A stretch of 64,000 nt of DNA from Leptolyngbya sp. PCC 7375 (GTDB taxonomy: Bacteria; Cyanobacteriota; Cyanobacteriia; Phormidesmidales; Phormidesmidaceae): positions 6,049,961 through 6,113,960 of the forward strand of contig NZ_JH993797.1 in NCBI RefSeq assembly GCF_000316115.1. The letters are read 5' to 3'. Below the pieces are notes generated by a model. It was not told the DNA's origin. It made no database searches and saw only the letters and a list, made by a program, of their open reading frames with translations. Position numbers and translations under genes: made by a program. Of this stretch, positions 31,073 through 40,909 are shown piece after piece. Every line of letters starts with the position of its first letter. Within the stretch, counting starts at the first letter, position 1.

Positions 31073-33727
31073 CTACAACCAATTACCCACTAAAACAAAC
31101 GGAGCCCAGTAGAAGGGCTGCTGATACTGTGGGTGTTTTAACAAGCTTAACTGTGCCGCTCTTAGGGCCGCCGCTTTACTCATGTCTGGGTTTTCTGCCA
31201 GCTGGCGATAAAACTCCACCATCAGGGTGGCCGTGGATTCATCTTTCACTTGCCAAAGTGTTGCCAGGGTACTGCGGGCACCAGACCGTAGGGCAATGCC
31301 CGCTAAACCTAGGGCGGCCCGTTTATCTCCCGTAGCCGTTTGACAGGCACTGAGTACCAAGAGTTCTAATGCTTGGTCCGGGGCTCGTTTTCTGGGCTGT
31401 AGTAAGGCCTCCAAATCTTGAACATTGATCCGACCATCCCATGTCACCAGAAACGTTTCCTCTGCCTTGGAGCTAAACTGGCCATGGGTCGCTAAATGCA
31501 CCACTGAAAAGGGGATATCGTTGAGGGCGCGTTTGAGGCGATCGGTGGTAAAGCTTTGATTGAGTAGCGTTGTGGTGGGCAGTGTAGAGCCAATTTGATT
31601 GACTTCTGTGTTAACACCAGGCAACGCGGAGAACCCTTGTTGAGAAATACTCAATCCCCCCGTCAACACATCCAACTGCCCCGGATCGAGGGACTGGGGT
31701 TCAAGCAGCTGTAACCCTGGGCTGAGGGCAATGCCATAGCGCTCAATGAGGTAGCGTTTACCATCATGCAGTGCCGCCATGGGCAAATTTCGTAACGTGC
31801 CGTCCAGCACAAACACCAGTGTTTGGGTATCCGCTAAGAAGTGCTCAGCCGGACGGATCAGCCAGTCATAGAGCTGCTGTGACACCTGTAGGCGATCGGC
31901 TTCGAAAAAGTGAGGATTTAAGTAAAGTTGCAGCTGGGCAATGGCGGTTTCAATATCGGCCTGGGGCAGATGCGTTTCATAGTAAAACAGGGGGAGGTCG
32001 GGGCGAGAAACAATCACCGCCAGACGATCGGACAAGATAATTGGATAAATAACAGCCGCTGTCGCATCAATGGTGTCAATGAGTTGAGATTTTGCTTGTA
32101 AACAAGCATGACGAAAAAAGTTATCTAGTTCCGCCAGCTGTAGAGATTCAATCAACTGCCTGGCCTGTTGTAGCTGCGCCTGCTGAGGGTCCTGCTCTAG
32201 GAGTAGTGAGACGAGTTCTCGATACACTGGCTCAACGGTTTCAAGGAAGGAAAACTGTAGCTCAGGATTGAGGGCCACTAGCTCCTGTCTTAAGGACTGG
32301 AGGGATTTAACCGCATTACTGTAGGATGCGATCGCGGCTTTAGTCTCTCCCTGTTGTTTCAAAATGCGGCCCAACTGCCACTGCCAGGTGGTTTTCAAAT
32401 CAGGTGCATTCAGCCCTTCTGCCAACTGCATTGCCCGTTGTGTCACCTGTTGAGCGTCTTGCCATTGCCCAGCGGACTCATAGAGGTGGCCCAGCTGTCC
32501 CAATGCAAAGGCTTCGGCCCGCGTATCCGATAGCATATGAGCAGATTGCACCGCATGCGCCAATAATTGGGCCATGGCTGCCCTCTGATCAGATAATTGC
32601 TGGCCGATGGGCGATTGGGCTGCCCGAATCCAGCTGGCAACAAAATTGACCTGGGCATAAATGGTGTCCCGACCCGGTGGCAGGGCCGTTAATGGGGCAG
32701 GTAACGTAGATAACAGAGACTGTGCTGACGACCACTGCCCTGTTTTGACCAACAGTTGCAGCTGATGAAGCTGGGCCTCCATGCGAGACATCGGCTGACT
32801 GGCCATATCCGCCGCTTGCCGATAGCGGGATAGGGCAGTTTCATAGTCGCCCCGGGCAGCCAGGGTATTACCTAGATTAACTAAAGTGGCACTGGCTTCA
32901 TCAGCAAAGATTGGTGTGGTGGCCACCAGTGTCTGGGTAATTTCCAGACTTTCTGTGAGTAGGGATTGCGATCGCTCTAAATCTCCCACCGCCTGTAGGG
33001 CTGTGCCTAAAAGTTTGAGGCTAGTCGCTTTTACCGTTGGCTCTGAGAGGGTTTTTACTGTTGCCAGAGATTGTTCTAATAATTGCTGAGACTGTTGATA
33101 ATATCCCAGAATTTGTAGCGCCTTCGCTTGATTGAGCTGAGCCCCTAGTTGACCAGTGGTATCGCCTACCGAAGCATAGGTAGCTGCCGCTTGCTGCCAG
33201 GTTTCGATTCCTTGCTCAGGCTGTCCTAAAACCAGTTGCAATTGTCCATGCAGGTTTAAGCTGGCTGCCAACAGTGTTGCATCCCGTTGGGATGTCTCTG
33301 CCAATAGGGTCTGACTTTTATGATTGGTTTGCTGGGCTAAGGCCCACTGGCCCAAATTAAAATAAGCCAGCGCCAGATAGTGTAGTGCCCTGGCCTGGTG
33401 TAGTTGCTGGCCCTGGCGTTCATAGTCCTTGGCCGCTTGCTGCCAAACATCTGCAGCCGATACTAACTGACCCGCTGCAAATAAGGCACTGCCCTGGCTG
33501 AGGGTACTGATGTTGGGATCCTCAAGATTGGGACCCGCAAGGTTGATGCCCTCAGCTAATGGTTCCCCTACAGTAGTCTGTGCCTGATGAATGGGGTTGG
33601 GGAGATAAAGCTCTCCCCTTGCTATCACGGGCGTCCCCCACATCCCTAGCCAACAGCTGACTATGGCCAACATAATTAGCCAGCTACGTCGCCAAAACCG
33701 TCTGCTACATATCTGCATAAGTCGCAT
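31073..33727 (-). CDS. TPR-CHAT protein (caspase-like peptidase)
   Basis: An 884-residue exported protein. A signal peptide or anchor (about residues 13-37, ending VIARG) is followed by many TPR units (about 75-480) and a C-terminal CHAT domain (about 590-884). The caspase-like dyad is intact: His in VVHLATHGQF and Cys in LVLSACQTA, with the usual GLAGIALRSGARSTLATLW and final FYWAPFVLVG. In other systems CHAT peptidases cut partner proteins after activation. Here the neighbours (CHASE2 kinase, DUF928, TpsA exoprotein) suggest work at the cell surface. The substrate is unknown. Confidence 0.92.
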   Translation of the reverse strand: MRLMQICSRRFWRRSWLIMLAIVSCWLGMWGTPVIARGELYLPNPIHQAQTTVGEPLAEGINLAGPNLEDPNISTLSQGSALFAAGQLVSAADVWQQAAKDYERQGQQLHQARALHYLALAYFNLGQWALAQQTNHKSQTLLAETSQRDATLLAASLNLHGQLQLVLGQPEQGIETWQQAAATYASVGDTTGQLGAQLNQAKALQILGYYQQSQQLLEQSLATVKTLSEPTVKATSLKLLGTALQAVGDLERSQSLLTESLEITQTLVATTPIFADEASATLVNLGNTLAARGDYETALSRYRQAADMASQPMSRMEAQLHQLQLLVKTGQWSSAQSLLSTLPAPLTALPPGRDTIYAQVNFVASWIRAAQSPIGQQLSDQRAAMAQLLAHAVQSAHMLSDTRAEAFALGQLGHLYESAGQWQDAQQVTQRAMQLAEGLNAPDLKTTWQWQLGRILKQQGETKAAIASYSNAVKSLQSLRQELVALNPELQFSFLETVEPVYRELVSLLLEQDPQQAQLQQARQLIESLQLAELDNFFRHACLQAKSQLIDTIDATAAVIYPIILSDRLAVIVSRPDLPLFYYETHLPQADIETAIAQLQLYLNPHFFEADRLQVSQQLYDWLIRPAEHFLADTQTLVFVLDGTLRNLPMAALHDGKRYLIERYGIALSPGLQLLEPQSLDPGQLDVLTGGLSISQQGFSALPGVNTEVNQIGSTLPTTTLLNQSFTTDRLKRALNDIPFSVVHLATHGQFSSKAEETFLVTWDGRINVQDLEALLQPRKRAPDQALELLVLSACQTATGDKRAALGLAGIALRSGARSTLATLWQVKDESTATLMVEFYRQLAENPDMSKAAALRAAQLSLLKHPQYQQPFYWAPFVLVGNWL

Positions 33728-34154
33728 CGCCGTTTAGCCTCTGTGACATTTCTAGGCAACGATGTCTAATAAGGTCATTCAACCCATCTCCGTAGAAATC
33801 GGGATATCCATCAGATAATTGGGGTTATAAATATATTTCTTAACCACCCAGGTCGCAATGGGATATCCACTCAAGCCAAGTTCCCTTGATTAGACCATAA
33901 CGCTAGAATCTACCAGGATTCTAAGCCCTGATCAGTTAATTCTATGGGGTAGCTAACGCCTTGTTCTATCCAGGTGCTCCTTTAAAGACCGACTTAACCT
34001 TATAGTGAATCATCCGTAAATTAAAACCCATGATCCAACAATTCTCCCGATAGCTCTAGCTGTGTTTTGTAAGCTATGGCAAGAAGACAAAAGTTGTTTG
34101 TCTTTGGGCAAGCCAATCATGTTATGAACGCTCATAGAAGCAAGGCTCCCTATC
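33728..34154. other. Divergent promoter region, CHAT gene and tpsA-like gene
   Basis: A 427-bp gap between divergent genes. No coding frame. It must contain both promoters, but I cannot place either with confidence. It has runs of A/T and no strong repeat. Confidence 0.4.
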
Positions 34155-37142
34155 ATGTCTCGACTGGTAATGCCCCGACGAGTAATACCCCGATTAGACT
34201 GGTCTACTAAGCTGACGGGTTACGGCTGGATGATGGTAATGTTGCTGAGTGCGTTGGCACCCCCAGGGATTGTCCCAGCAGCCCAGGCCCAAACCCAGGA
34301 CCCGATTGTGCCTGACAACACGACTAACTCGATGGTGCCCAAGGGCTGTACTACATGCCCTATTACGGGCGGTATCCTCAGCGACGATAGTCAAACTCTG
34401 TTTCACAGTTTTCAACAGTTTTCAGTACCTACTGGCGGGGCGGCTCTTTTCTTGAATGATCCGTCCCTGAGCACGATCATTACGCGGGTGACAGGGGGGC
34501 AACGTTCGAATATTGACGGTGCGATCTCAGTCCAGGGCAACGCTGATTTGTTTTTACTTAACCCCAACGGCATTATCTTTGGTCCCAATGCCGTGCTCCA
34601 GGTACCGGGTTCTTTTGTTGCCAGCAGCGCTGACAGTGTTGTCTTTGCCAATGGCGATGTTTTTAGCGCTGCTACAGCCAATGCTCCACCATTATTAACC
34701 GTGAGTACCCCTGTCGGGTTGCAGCTAGGGGCAACACCAGGAGATATCCGTGTGGACGGTTCAGGCGACTTTCCACCCACACGGCCTGGTTTATTTGTTT
34801 CTCCTGGTCATACCCTGGCTTTAGTGGGAGGTGATGTCACCGTAGTCGGTGGCACTGTGTCGGCACCATCGGGACGGTTAGAAATTGGTAGCGCGGCCCA
34901 GGGGACAGTCAAACTAAGACCTGTTACCAACGGTTTTGATCTGCAATACAACACCGTCTCAAGATTTGGTGCAATTGACCTGAGCCAGGGAGCCTTACTT
35001 AACACCAGTGGCCCTGGAGCCGGAGACATTGACTTACGGGGACAAACAGTTCTTGTGGAAGACGGTTCCCAGGTATTAGCTGTAACCCAAGGGCCATTAC
35101 CAGGGGGAGATTTAAGGATAAGGGTCACTGACTCGGTCACCGTGCAAGGAGACTCGGCCAACGGTCAGATTATCAGCCGTTTAAGTACGGATACCATTGG
35201 TGATGGCATGGGCGGCGACCTGATTGTGGATACACGGCAGCTTCAGGTTCGCGATCGCGGTTTGCTATCGGCCTCCACGGCAGGGAATGGAGCTGGAGGT
35301 AATCTGATCCTGCGGGCTAGCGACGCGATTGAACTTAGTGGGTCTGGGTTTCAGGCATTACAAACCCTGATTATCGGTGCCCTTCAAGGCACATTAGACA
35401 TTTCTGCTGCTGAAAGTGGACTATTAGCGGGCAGTGATGGAACCGGAGCAGCGGGTCAACTAAGGATCAATACGCCCCAGCTACGCCTGCAGGACGGAGC
35501 GTTAATCTCAACCACGACTAGTGGTAATGGTGCGGGTGGCGATGCGTTTATCAAGACCACTGAATCAGTTGAAATTATCGGTTCAGCCATCTTAACGGGC
35601 ACTCTCCAAGGCACCACCCAGGATGCAGGTGATTTAACTCTCGATACTCGGCGTCTAGTATTGCGCGATGGCGGACTATTACAAACAATCACCTTTGGCG
35701 CAGGGGACGGCGGTGAATTGATCGTCAACGCCACTGAGTCAGTTGAATTGTTGGATACTCCGGTTGGAGCCGTTGCGCCTACGGGCATTTTTGCCAACAG
35801 TATTTTTGGCACGGGCTCAGGAGGAAATATCACGGTCAATACCCAAGATCTCACCATGATGGGAGGGGCACAGGTGAGTAATCAAACTGGGGCTTTTTTG
35901 GGGACCGCCGTTATTCCATTGGGCGGCCCCGCTGGAGATGTCATTCTCAACGTAGGCGGCACCACCAAAATCATTGGCTTATCCCCAAATGGTCGCTTTG
36001 GCAGTGGTCCGGGTACATCTAGCTTTAGCGGTGCTCCTGCCGGTGATGTCGTACTCAACACCGGTAATCTCTTTATTCGAGATGGGGCCAATATTTCGAC
36101 CACCACCTTTAGCGATGGACCAGGGGGCACACTCACCGTCAATGTGGCCGATGTGTTAGAAATCAGCGGCACTGGTACAAGACAACCCTTAGGGGTAATC
36201 GTCGAGTTGCCCAGTAGCCTGGTCTCTTCGTCTGGACGAGCTGATTTTCCGGGGCTGGTGGGCAATGGGGCAGCGGGAGAGCTACAGGTCACTACAGGTG
36301 AGCTGATTATTCGAGATGGGGGTGCGATCGCAATCAATAGTCAAGGGCCTGGTGATGCGGGCACATTAAATGCCACCGCCAATCTGATTCGGCTAGAAAA
36401 TGGCGGCACCATTGACGCCGCCACTACCACGGGGGCTGGCGGCAACATTGAGCTACAAACGCCTATTTTGTTACTGAGACAGGGCAGCAACATTAACACC
36501 GATGCTGGTAATGCCGACGGTGGCAACATTGACATTGATACTGTTTTTCTCATCGCCCTGGAAAACAGTGATATTACAGCCAATGCTCAACAAGGTAGAG
36601 GGGGAAGAGTTAGCATCACTGCCCAAAATATTCTCGGCACAGCCTTTAGAGATAATCTAACCCCTGCAAGTGACATTACAGCCACATCAGCATTGGGACC
36701 TGAGTTTAGCGGTGTGGTCGACCTCAACACGCCTGAGCTAGAACCCGACAGTGGCCTGGTGGAGTTGCCTGCCACCATTAACGATCCAACAGATCAAATT
36801 GTTGCAGGCTGTGCCGCTGATAGTAACAATAGTTTTGTTATTGGCGGCCAAAACGGACTACCGACAAACCCGACCCAGCGACTACAAACATCAGGTGGCT
36901 GGCAAGATTTACGTTTTTTGAATAATGTTGATGCGGCAACAACATCAGCACCTGAAAGCGAGACTGTTATCACCGAGCGACCAACAATCTCAAATTCTCA
37001 ACCGATGCTTGAGGCTAGCCATGCTCAGGTTAACGACAACGGTCAGATTGTTTTAGCAGCTAAAACCCATGAGACATCTCGGTTTAATTCTCAGCATGAC
37101 CCATCGGGTGAATGTGCTGCCCATCGTTACAATTCCCCATAG
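34155..37142 (+). CDS. Filamentous-hemagglutinin-type exoprotein (TpsA)
   Basis: A 995-residue surface protein of the two-partner secretion type. A long signal peptide (about residues 20-46, ending AQAQT) precedes the TPS domain (about 50-290) with FHSFQQFSVPTGGAALF, NIDGAISVQGNADLFLLNPN and GIIFGPNA, the last two giving the NPNGI motif. The rest is a beta-helix repeat region rich in GNGAGG, LxVRDGG and TxESVEL units, with a short Ser/Pro tail. It would need a TpsB outer-membrane pore, which is not in the window. Only three cysteines are visible near the termini. It is transcribed away from the CHAT gene. Confidence 0.92.
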   Translation: MSRLVMPRRVIPRLDWSTKLTGYGWMMVMLLSALAPPGIVPAAQAQTQDPIVPDNTTNSMVPKGCTTCPITGGILSDDSQTLFHSFQQFSVPTGGAALFLNDPSLSTIITRVTGGQRSNIDGAISVQGNADLFLLNPNGIIFGPNAVLQVPGSFVASSADSVVFANGDVFSAATANAPPLLTVSTPVGLQLGATPGDIRVDGSGDFPPTRPGLFVSPGHTLALVGGDVTVVGGTVSAPSGRLEIGSAAQGTVKLRPVTNGFDLQYNTVSRFGAIDLSQGALLNTSGPGAGDIDLRGQTVLVEDGSQVLAVTQGPLPGGDLRIRVTDSVTVQGDSANGQIISRLSTDTIGDGMGGDLIVDTRQLQVRDRGLLSASTAGNGAGGNLILRASDAIELSGSGFQALQTLIIGALQGTLDISAAESGLLAGSDGTGAAGQLRINTPQLRLQDGALISTTTSGNGAGGDAFIKTTESVEIIGSAILTGTLQGTTQDAGDLTLDTRRLVLRDGGLLQTITFGAGDGGELIVNATESVELLDTPVGAVAPTGIFANSIFGTGSGGNITVNTQDLTMMGGAQVSNQTGAFLGTAVIPLGGPAGDVILNVGGTTKIIGLSPNGRFGSGPGTSSFSGAPAGDVVLNTGNLFIRDGANISTTTFSDGPGGTLTVNVADVLEISGTGTRQPLGVIVELPSSLVSSSGRADFPGLVGNGAAGELQVTTGELIIRDGGAIAINSQGPGDAGTLNATANLIRLENGGTIDAATTTGAGGNIELQTPILLLRQGSNINTDAGNADGGNIDIDTVFLIALENSDITANAQQGRGGRVSITAQNILGTAFRDNLTPASDITATSALGPEFSGVVDLNTPELEPDSGLVELPATINDPTDQIVAGCAADSNNSFVIGGQNGLPTNPTQRLQTSGGWQDLRFLNNVDAATTSAPESETVITERPTISNSQPMLEASHAQVNDNGQIVLAAKTHETSRFNSQHDPSGECAAHRYNSP

Positions 37143-37179
37143 AACTTGGCTCAATAAGCGACATTGATGGTCTCCTTGC

Positions 37180-38010
37180 TTAAACTGTGTCTGGATCAAT
37201 GCCCATAGCTCTCAGACGTTCTGCTAATTGTTCTGCCCGTTTTTCTGCTTGCTCGGTATCTGTTAGCAGCCAGTTGCCATTTACATCACACCACCGTAGC
37301 CATGGGCCAGGCAGCCCTTCAAAGTAGCCTTCCCATAGGCCCAATCCAATTTTTAGGTCATCTAGCCAAATCATAGGGGTGCCATCCTGGATGGATTGCT
37401 CTTCATAGCGGCGACCAATGAGCTTGAAATAGCGCAAGCGCTGGGTATAACGGCTATAGACCAGATAATGGGGAACTCGTAGATATTTTTCGTAAACGTC
37501 AACCTTACTGGGAGGACGTTCGGCACCATTGGCCGGAGTTTGAGCATTGCCCAAACTGCTTTCGGGGATTTTATTATCGTCATCAGGAATCTGATCGCTA
37601 TCTTTGTAAAAACGTCCCAGGTCTTCCTGTTCTGTGCGGGGGGATAGAAATTCTACAACGATGGTGGGAGCTTGGCCTTCTTGCCAGACGACGTAGCTAC
37701 GGCGTAGGTCATGACCATCGTAAAGGCGCGGAACGTCGAGTGCTAAAAACCAGTCGGGGCGTTTGTGCCAGAGGGGATGGTGAACATCGTAGTAAAGGTT
37801 GAGGTCGGAGCCGGTAAAGCGGTTTTCGGCTGCGTAATCTTGTAGGCGCAGGGTACGGCTCAGCAGTTGGGGTTGTAGGTCATGAAATTCGTCTGGCAAA
37901 CCGGGTTCCTCTGGAAATTCGCTGGGTAGGTCATACATAGTAGGCAGCGTCTCGCGAGGAGAGCGAGGCTGCTCGGTTTGAGGGACGGAATGACCAGTGG
38001 TGAAGGGCAT
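37180..38010 (-). CDS. Uma2 family endonuclease-like protein (long form)
   Basis: A 276-residue Uma2/DUF820 protein with an N-terminal extension. The acidic core is visible as HKRPDWFLALDVP (about residues 80-92) and APTIVVEFLSPRTEQED (about 112-128). Then come the typical VYEKYLRVPHYLVYSRY and a C-terminal LGLWEGYFEG with an EQAEKRAEQLAERLRAMG helix. It starts 14 bp after the stop of the XRE-ImmA gene on the same strand, so it is probably in that operon. The cellular role of the family is not known. Confidence 0.88.
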   Translation of the reverse strand: MPFTTGHSVPQTEQPRSPRETLPTMYDLPSEFPEEPGLPDEFHDLQPQLLSRTLRLQDYAAENRFTGSDLNLYYDVHHPLWHKRPDWFLALDVPRLYDGHDLRRSYVVWQEGQAPTIVVEFLSPRTEQEDLGRFYKDSDQIPDDDNKIPESSLGNAQTPANGAERPPSKVDVYEKYLRVPHYLVYSRYTQRLRYFKLIGRRYEEQSIQDGTPMIWLDDLKIGLGLWEGYFEGLPGPWLRWCDVNGNWLLTDTEQAEKRAEQLAERLRAMGIDPDTV

Positions 38011-38024
38011 GGATAAACTCTCTA

Positions 38025-39230
38025 CTAATCACGAAAGAGATTAATATTTATGACTTGAGCTGGCTCACTAGGTTCATGCTTTATCTTCAGACTTGGCCGC
38101 ATAGGTAAATCCAAAACTTCTGCTGGCCTAAGATATCTAGGTGGCAAGCCACAAATTGCTTCAATATCATCGGGATTGAGCTTTAATCTGTGCAAAATAT
38201 CAGAACGACTGCAAACATCATTCTCAATAATCAACTCAAATGCTTCTCGAAGTAATTGTGGTTTTTCAACTTCCAATTCTTCATCCAAGGGCTCAAACTT
38301 TCGCCAACCTTTTCGAGAATAGTATCTCCGTAGTAGTGAGTATTGCTTATCATCAACAAACCCTAGATCTTTAGCTCTTTGCAAAAAGAATGCAATGGAG
38401 AGCTTCCATTTCTTCTTCTTAAGTTTAAAGTAGTCTAAATCTATTGAAAGAAAATCTTCAGCAAAGGCTTGCTCTGGCACATGAAAAGCTCCTGAGAAAC
38501 GATTAGCCTGAGATTCAATTAATTTAAGAATCTTGGGCTTTTTGATATCTTCAACAGTCAGGTTCCTGTGAAGAACTAAATGACCTAATTCATGTCCAGC
38601 ACTAAATCTAGACCTCGCCGCACTACCCTTATCTGAACCAAGAATAATGTAAGGTCTATCGTACTGATACTGAGAAAACCCATCTAAAGTAGCTGCCTCT
38701 AAGCTGTAACAGCTTACAATAATTCCATTATTTTCTAAAAGCCAGACTATATTACTGATAGGACCTATGCCTAAATGCCAGTATTTTCGAAGCTCATATG
38801 CAGCATTCTCGATAACTTCACTAGTAATCAACTCAGGATTTTCAGGAATATTAAGATTAGGAATATTAGGCTTAGGAAAGTCAACTAAAGATATCAAATA
38901 AGCGACTATGTCTTGCAACCAAAGATATCTACGCTCTGCCCGTAGGCGCTCAGTTAGGGTAGCCGCTGCCATAGAACGGTAAAAGATAGCTTTTTGATGA
39001 TTAACCGATCTCTTTCTAACTACCAGAAAATAATCTAGTGGAACTCTTAAGATTTCAGCAATTCTTTCTAGCACCTCGGGACTAGGATTTTGATCCCCAT
39101 TTTCATATTTTGAGACAGATTGCCTAGATACACCTATCAGATCTGCTAATGCTGTCCCATTCAATCCTCTGGCTTCTCTAGCTTCTCTAAGTTTCTCTCC
39201 AATAAATCCAGGTGTGCTAGGACGTCTCAT
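38025..39230 (-). CDS. XRE regulator fused to ImmA/IrrE metallopeptidase
   Basis: A 401-residue protein. The N-terminal XRE helix-turn-helix (GTALADLIGVSRQSVSKYEN, about residues 24-43) is followed by a peptidase domain with the zinc motif HELGHLVLH (about 210-218) and a helical C-terminal region. Such fusions sense stress or phage and regulate or cleave a repressor or partner. The ATG at 39230 is preferred over 39257 because GGAG lies about nine bases upstream and the XRE domain follows. It overlaps the upstream gene by 14 bp. The substrate may be the upstream 240-aa protein, but that is inference. Confidence 0.88.
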   Translation of the reverse strand: MRRPSTPGFIGEKLREAREARGLNGTALADLIGVSRQSVSKYENGDQNPSPEVLERIAEILRVPLDYFLVVRKRSVNHQKAIFYRSMAAATLTERLRAERRYLWLQDIVAYLISLVDFPKPNIPNLNIPENPELITSEVIENAAYELRKYWHLGIGPISNIVWLLENNGIIVSCYSLEAATLDGFSQYQYDRPYIILGSDKGSAARSRFSAGHELGHLVLHRNLTVEDIKKPKILKLIESQANRFSGAFHVPEQAFAEDFLSIDLDYFKLKKKKWKLSIAFFLQRAKDLGFVDDKQYSLLRRYYSRKGWRKFEPLDEELEVEKPQLLREAFELIIENDVCSRSDILHRLKLNPDDIEAICGLPPRYLRPAEVLDLPMRPSLKIKHEPSEPAQVININLFRD

Positions 39231-39939
39231 CAGTGCTTTCTCCGTCTTCATCCTCAATGTCCGGATTTTGTCGGACTCTTAATCTGGCCGATGGCTTAGG
39301 AATTTCTTGCAGCTCTACATCTTCCCTTGTTGAAGGCTGAATATTGCCATACTTTGCAAATAGATCAATTGTACCAATAATAAGTTTATAATCAGCATCA
39401 GGAACAACCAACTTAATAAATTCAGGCACTGCCTTATTCGTAGGCCCATGGACAATCAGAGTGAAGAGCATATCGCGTTCACGCTGCTCTTGACTTGCAA
39501 ATGTTTTGTTTACAAAGTCCGCTTCCACCAAATTGCTATTAATTAACTCAAGTTGTCTGCATGTTGGATTATGTGAAGCGTTTTGTGTTCTAGGGATAGA
39601 AGGCCGTGGAAGGATTCCTGGAGAGCGCACAGAGGAAGAAGTCAATATTACTTTTTCCTCTACTACAAGCTCTGAAAAGGTATTACTCCTACTACTGTTG
39701 TCTTTCACGGTGCCCTGCACTTTAAAGTGTCGTCTGGCGACTTCTTCAAGTCTAGTATCCAAAATAGATACCCTTCGTTGAGAACGATCTCGTTTAACTA
39801 ATTTGGAATGCACTGTGGCTGCACTACTGCTATGAGCATCCTGGTAGGCCCTAACTACACTGTGAGTAATATCAGCTAGAAACTTATCAGACAAATACCT
39901 TCGCATCATTGATATCACTTGTGCATTAGGGTCATACAT
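39217..39939 (-). CDS. Unknown protein, first gene of the XRE-ImmA operon
   Basis: A 240-residue soluble protein with no family I recognise. It has a helical N terminus (QVISMMRRYLSDKFLADITH, an Arg/Lys-rich part near 45-60), a Ser/Thr-rich middle (about 75-125) and a C-terminal half with FTLIVHGPTNKAVPEFIKLV and YKLIIGTIDLFAKYG. The last about 25 residues are very acidic. There is no signal peptide or membrane span. Its stop overlaps the XRE-ImmA start by 14 bp. A partner or substrate of the ImmA-type peptidase is the most natural guess. The start is supported by GGAGGT about six bases upstream. Confidence 0.7.
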   Translation of the reverse strand: MYDPNAQVISMMRRYLSDKFLADITHSVVRAYQDAHSSSAATVHSKLVKRDRSQRRVSILDTRLEEVARRHFKVQGTVKDNSSRSNTFSELVVEEKVILTSSSVRSPGILPRPSIPRTQNASHNPTCRQLELINSNLVEADFVNKTFASQEQRERDMLFTLIVHGPTNKAVPEFIKLVVPDADYKLIIGTIDLFAKYGNIQPSTREDVELQEIPKPSARLRVRQNPDIEDEDGESTDETS

Positions 39940-40219
39940 GGAGACCTCCGTTAGGAAAAACGAGCAACGATTTTTCCTAAATTGGCATTTTTATCTGCTT
40001 TTGTCAACTAAGCGGCACTTATTTTGTTTTTTGTCTACCTATTTGAATATAGGTTCTGCATTTCTGTTCGGTTTCATTCAACATCTGAACAATACATCTT
40101 TGAGTCAGCTCAGCATCTATTCTCTAAATCTCTGGAGAATTCGTAAAATTATGTGGTTTTACAAGCTATCGATTAGAAGGAGACCGATGAAAATTAGACA
40201 AGGTGCTAGGGACAAGGCA

Positions 40220-40456
40220 TCAGCTTTCAACAATCATGCTTAGATAAAGTCGAACCAACTCTCTAGCCGATTCAATATTCAAAGCTTTCAATGCCTCTGC
40301 AATAAGCATAATATTCTCCGCACTAGGATCCCATCCGTGATACCAGCGCCCCACATTCGTACGACTAATCCCCATAGTCACAGCCAACTTATTCTGACTT
40401 ATACTGTAAATATCCAAACCTGCTTCAGCGCTATACTTGCCCATTCCATGCAGCAA
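40220..40456 (-). CDS. Small XRE-type DNA-binding protein (second of pair)
   Basis: A 78-residue protein starting with TTG at 40454-40456, or ATG at 40442-40444 (MGKYSAE). The HTH is visible as NKLAVTMGISRTNVGRWYHG (about residues 22-41) and is followed by ENIMLIAEALKALNIESA. It begins directly after the stop of the first XRE gene, so the two are co-transcribed. A regulator or antitoxin is possible; there is no toxin next to it. Confidence 0.75.
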   Translation of the reverse strand: MLHGMGKYSAEAGLDIYSISQNKLAVTMGISRTNVGRWYHGWDPSAENIMLIAEALKALNIESARELVRLYLSMIVES

Positions 40457-40696
40457 TCATCCTAGAGCTGACGGCCCAAAATCCTCTGGAATATCATCCA
40501 GCGACCACTGCAACACCTCGCATAGTCGCTTAAATTCCCGAGGTGTCATCTTCGGTTCGTAAATTCCAGTTTCCCAATTGCTGATCGTTTGATCTGTCTT
40601 ACCCAACGTTTGACCAATATCTCGCTGAGTCAAACCCAGCTCTTCCCGCCGCCGCTTCAAGGGTGACTCATTAGACTGTGGGGCTTCATTGGTCAT
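40457..40696 (-). CDS. Small XRE-type transcriptional regulator (first of pair)
   Basis: A 79-residue protein with a complete HTH: LTQRDIGQTLGKTDQTISNW (about residues 22-41), then ETGIYEPKMTPREFKRLCEV and a short acidic tail. Three similar inverted-repeat sites lie within 90 bp upstream, so autoregulation is likely. The gene is followed without a gap by the second small XRE gene. Confidence 0.85.
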   Translation of the reverse strand: MTNEAPQSNESPLKRRREELGLTQRDIGQTLGKTDQTISNWETGIYEPKMTPREFKRLCEVLQWSLDDIPEDFGPSALG

Positions 40697-40700
40697 TGAC

Positions 40701-40786
40701 TACAAGCAAACTTATACAAATAGACTTGACACGCTAATTACAAGCGTGCTTGGATAACGGTGTGGATTACAAGTTGGCTTGGATAA
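40701..40786. promoter_or_regulatory. Three candidate operators upstream of the XRE pair
   Basis: Sites TACAAGCAAACTTATA (40701-40716), ATTACAAGCGTGCTTGGATA (40737-40756) and ATTACAAGTTGGCTTGGATA (40766-40785) share a CAAG-x4-CTTG-like dyad. The second and third agree at 17 of 20 bases. They lie between the divergent XRE pair and the small gene at 40910, so one regulator could control both directions. Confidence 0.6.
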
Positions 40787-40909
40787 GCAAACCTGCGGTC
40801 CATGCCTAACAACTAGTTGCGACCCTAGCTGAACGTCATTAGTCTCTCATCCTGCGACTGTCTTTGGGGCATTCGTACAAGTTTTCATGCCCAAAATTTA
40901 GAACTCACC

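Noticed and set aside
39938..40243. 101-aa plus-strand frame between the two regulator operons
   Set aside because: Phe/Leu/Tyr-rich random-looking sequence, no ribosome site, and it overlaps the starts or stops of genes on the other strand.
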